This document shows, in pieces, positions 43,578-46,058 of a stretch of 46,058 nt of DNA. Origin of the DNA: Nitrospira sp. UW-LDO-01 (GTDB lineage: Bacteria > Nitrospirota > Nitrospiria > Nitrospirales > Nitrospiraceae); NCBI GenBank assembly GCA_002254365.1, contig NIUT01000087.1, positions 1-46,058 of the forward strand, given 5' to 3'. The translations under genes were made by a program, and so were the position numbers. The stretch's first letter is position 1. The number at the start of each line of letters is the position of its first letter. Below the pieces are notes generated by a model, which was not told the DNA's origin, made no database searches, and saw only the letters and a list, made by a program, of their open reading frames with translations.

Positions 43578-44720
43578 TCAGGCAGCCTCGCTCAACGTCG
43601 TCAAGGTCATCGTCTGGTTATGCAGGTCACACGTTCCCGTGGCATAGGGGGAAATCTCGCCGTAGGAGTAGAATCCGATCTGGTGCGTCCCTTTCGGCAA
43701 TACATCGAGTGTCGCCTCGATTTCCTCTTCCGTTCTGCCACCCAGCACGAGCCGACGACCGATACAACTGATCGCGAGCGCAAGTGTGCAGGCAGCTCCG
43801 TCGGCCGAGAGTTTGGTTGATGTGGCGGCTTCCGAAGCTCCTTGCACCAATCGGTCGAAATTCGCCTTCATGAGCTGAGCCAGCGATCCTTCGTGGATAT
43901 CCCCCGCGAACGTGAGCGACTGGTCCCGTTCATTCACGGCCAAAATGGTCCTGACGAGACTCTTGAGATCCGACGTGTCAGCGCGCAGTGCGAGCGGAAA
44001 CAAGAGGCCGGTTGCGGGTAGCCCAGCTGCTCGATCACCAAGGTATTCCTTGTAGAGTTCGAGTGCAGGGCGGCCATCAAGCTCATAGAGCACATTCCCT
44101 TTCGATTTGGTGACTCGGCGCTCCGGCCCGAATCGATCCCAGCCTCCTTTTGATCCATGTCCGATTCGGATGTGATCGCCATAGAACCCGACCGCCGTGA
44201 CAAAACCAGACTGAGGACGCCTGCTGTGTAACACCCACGTCCGACAAAACCGATCTCCATCCCCGGCCAAACCTCCCGTGACGACCACCGACGAAGACAC
44301 CTGAGAGTTGAGACCTCGCACCAGCTCACTTCCGTTCACCTGAAGCCCATCGGAAAGGACAAAGATGCCCCTGAGTCGTGCATCGTTCAGCTGTCGAGCA
44401 ATATCCTGTCCCGCAGCAAACGAGTGTTCTGCCGACCGTACAGGAGCACTGGCCATCCGAATATCAGTACGATCAAATCGCACGACCGCCGCGCTTACAC
44501 TCTCGTCACAAATTCGTGTTCCCAGAATTTCTCCTGCCGTCGAACAGCCGATGGCAAGCGAGCCCGGATAGTCGCTGAGCAATTCAGCAATCGGACCATC
44601 GGCATCGAGGAGGCTTGACGATCCAAACAGCACCACGAGCGTTCGAGACGAGTCAATCTTTGGTCGATGGCTGACTGACCAGCGCTTCTGCTGATCAAAT
44701 CCAAGCGTGTGGACTTCCAT
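43578..44720 (-). CDS. FIST-domain (FIST_N/FIST_C) sensory protein
   Basis: A 380-residue stand-alone FIST protein. FIST is an intracellular sensory domain often linked to kinases and thought to bind small ligands such as amino acids. FIST_N covers about 20-215 (LVVLFGSSSLLD, SLAIGCSTAGEIL, VVVTGGLAGDGDRF) and FIST_C about 225-370 (YKEYLGDRAA, FAGDIHEGSLAQLMKANFD, LALAISCIGRRLVLGGRTEE, IGFYSYGEISP). No output domain is attached, so it probably acts through the neighbouring kinases. ATG 44720 has AGGAGG seven bases upstream; the frame continues to 44777 without a better start. It lies between two histidine kinase genes in one apparent operon. Confidence 0.87.
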   Translation of the reverse strand: MEVHTLGFDQQKRWSVSHRPKIDSSRTLVVLFGSSSLLDADGPIAELLSDYPGSLAIGCSTAGEILGTRICDESVSAAVVRFDRTDIRMASAPVRSAEHSFAAGQDIARQLNDARLRGIFVLSDGLQVNGSELVRGLNSQVSSSVVVTGGLAGDGDRFCRTWVLHSRRPQSGFVTAVGFYGDHIRIGHGSKGGWDRFGPERRVTKSKGNVLYELDGRPALELYKEYLGDRAAGLPATGLLFPLALRADTSDLKSLVRTILAVNERDQSLTFAGDIHEGSLAQLMKANFDRLVQGASEAATSTKLSADGAACTLALAISCIGRRLVLGGRTEEEIEATLDVLPKGTHQIGFYSYGEISPYATGTCDLHNQTMTLTTLSEAA

Positions 44721-44745
44721 TTCATAGCCTCCTTTGCAGCTTGCT

Positions 44746-46058
44746 CTACGCGGCGATTTCCTCTGACCCCGAATCATGATCCATCACCGAGCCGTCCATT
44801 CCTTCCTCAGCAAACTGCACCGTAAACCAAAATCTCGACCCGGTTCCCGGTGCCGACTCCACTCCGATCGATCCTTGCATCAGCTCGACAAGTCGTTTGG
44901 AGATCGCCAGACCTAACCCCGTGCCTCCGTGTTTCCTCGTCGAAGAACCATCGATTTGAGAGAACTCTGTAAAAAGAGCCGCGTGAGCTTCCTGTGAAAT
45001 GCCAACCCCGCTATCCTGGACCGCTATCTGGAACGATCCTGCCGCACAGCGGCTGCCCTGCAGGGTTACGGATATCGTGCCTGCATCGGTGAATTTGATG
45101 GCATTGCCGATCAAATTAGCCAAAACCTAGCGGAATCGATAGACATCTCCCACGACATTGGGCTGAATCCCCTCTTCGGTCCTGCAGGAGAGCCTGAGCC
45201 CTTTGGCTTGAGCCCGGTCCCGACACGATTCCACAATCTCGTTTACAACCACAGCCAGGCTAAACGGCTTGCGCTCCAACGTGATCTTGCCTGCCTCAAT
45301 CTTGGAAAAGTCTAGGATGTCATTGATGATGTGCAGTAAGTCGTCGCCTGAACCACGAATCTGGTCCACATAGCGCCGTTGTTTCTCCGTAAGTGGCGTA
45401 TGTGAGAGCAACTCCGCCATACCCAGCACTCCGTTCATCGGAGTCCTGATCTCATGACTCATATTGGCCAGAAACTGAGATTTCGCCTTGCTCGCAGCCT
45501 CTGCTCGTTCTTTTTCTTTGTAGAGGTCTCCCTGTGCCGTTTCATTGACTCGCCAATAGACCAGGAGAGCCGCACACTCGGCTAAGATGAATCCGCCGTG
45601 GATAAGGGCCCAGATCCAAGGATGATATTGAGCTCCGACATGGTTGTACACCATGGTCGGAGCGAGGGTCCCAATGATCCCATGATCGACTACGATCGAG
45701 ATGAGCGCTAAGAGAAAGGGCACCCAATCTTGGTACAAGACGATGACCGCCATCATCACACAAAAATGAAAATGGGACTCGATATATCCACCAGATAGAT
45801 GGACCAACAGCGTCGACGCCAATATCAACCCACCTGTCGCCAAGGCAGCACGGAACCGCGCACCCAGTGAAGGTGTAAGGGCAAGAATGGCACAGGCCGC
45901 CAACAGCCCCCCGCCAACAAAGCCAGGCCAGACGTACAGGCCGGTCATGAGGCTAAACAGCGGGACTCCCACCGCATGGCTCCCTAACCGCCAGACAATA
46001 CCCCGGTGACGTCGCGCCCACTCGACTGTCTCCAGCGAGCCTCCCCGTGGCAACGCTT
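44746..46058 (-). pseudogene. Membrane histidine kinase interrupted by an in-frame amber codon; N-terminus off the window
   Basis: The frame is open from the window edge to 45130 and again from 45126 to 44746, in the same reading frame, with only TAG at 45129-45127 between. The sequence reads GDVYRFR-stop-VLANLIGNAIKFT; kinases normally have Gln (RFRQVLANL) here, so CAG has become TAG. The upstream part has about five membrane helices (from LGSHAVGVPLFSLMTGLYVW to HPWIWALIHGGFILAECAAL), then HisKA with [18 protein letters not shown] (His near residue 200 counting from 46053). The downstream part holds the ATP lid ([18 protein letters not shown]). The break separates the phosphoacceptor from ATP binding. 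It may be a recent mutation, read-through, or a sequence error. Twenty-five bases separate it from the FIST gene. Confidence 0.85.

Noticed and set aside
45127..45129. Amber codon reassignment (alternative genetic code)
   Set aside because: Other intact genes in the window end with TAG at the correct place, for example nuoH and the dapF-like gene.
45120..45130. Frameshift in the membrane histidine kinase
   Set aside because: Both halves are in the same frame; one TAG codon replaces the expected Gln codon, so this is a nonsense change, not a frameshift.

Overview
The window looks like chromosomal DNA of a Nitrospira-type nitrifier (phylum Nitrospirota). This is recognition from protein style rather than a database match: a full 14-subunit complex I with fused NuoCD, a LuxI/LuxR pair of the kind reported in Nitrospira moscoviensis, dense arrays of NarX/NarL and hybrid sensor kinases, moderately high GC, and degenerate intergenic repeats with 'CAGAATGCTCAAAAAGG' ends. 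I saw no rRNA, tRNA, CRISPR array, phage or complete insertion sequence.

Region 1 (1-19952): energy conservation. A leftward small secreted protein runs off the left edge. Then come secA, a MidA/NDUFAF7-type methyltransferase, and a rightward nuoA-B-CD-E-F-G-H-I-J-K-L-M-N cluster. All FeS, FMN and NADH motifs of the N and Q modules are visible, as are the three antiporter-like subunits L, M and N. MidA is the known complex I assembly methyltransferase, and its presumed target arginine is present in NuoCD. NuoG is formate-dehydrogenase-like: it has two complete four-Cys ferredoxin motifs plus N7, and Gly where the catalytic Cys/Sec would be.

Region 2 (19994-26692): housekeeping. It holds a YihY/BrkB membrane protein, an M50 site-2 protease with CBS domains, a secreted polysaccharide deacetylase-like protein coupled to a GNAT, a VOC-fold protein, a DapF homologue with Ser in place of both catalytic cysteines, and uvrC.

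Region 3 (26721-31826): a compact quorum-sensing locus. A FadL-type outer-membrane channel is divergent from a LuxR receptor that keeps every AHL-binding residue. The receptor is convergent with a LuxI-type synthase, which is divergent from a soluble NarX-like kinase and its NarL-like regulator. At the exact centre of the luxI/kinase divergent region lies a 20-bp lux-box-like palindrome nested in a perfect 17-bp-arm inverted repeat. FadL proteins are known to help long-chain AHLs enter cells, so this may be one uptake, perception, synthesis and relay module.

Region 4 (32004-46058): signal transduction. A nine-PAS NarX-type kinase overlaps its NarL-type regulator. A REC-DHp protein without a catalytic domain and a UPF0114 membrane protein follow. 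On the minus strand, a cluster reads: membrane histidine kinase (split by an in-frame amber codon), FIST-domain sensor, PAS-GAF-PAS-HisKA-HATPase-REC-HPt hybrid kinase, and a REC-HisKA-HATPase-pseudoREC kinase.

Two copies (about 195 bp) of a degenerate repeat, in opposite orientations, lie at 26721-26913 and 36954-37153.
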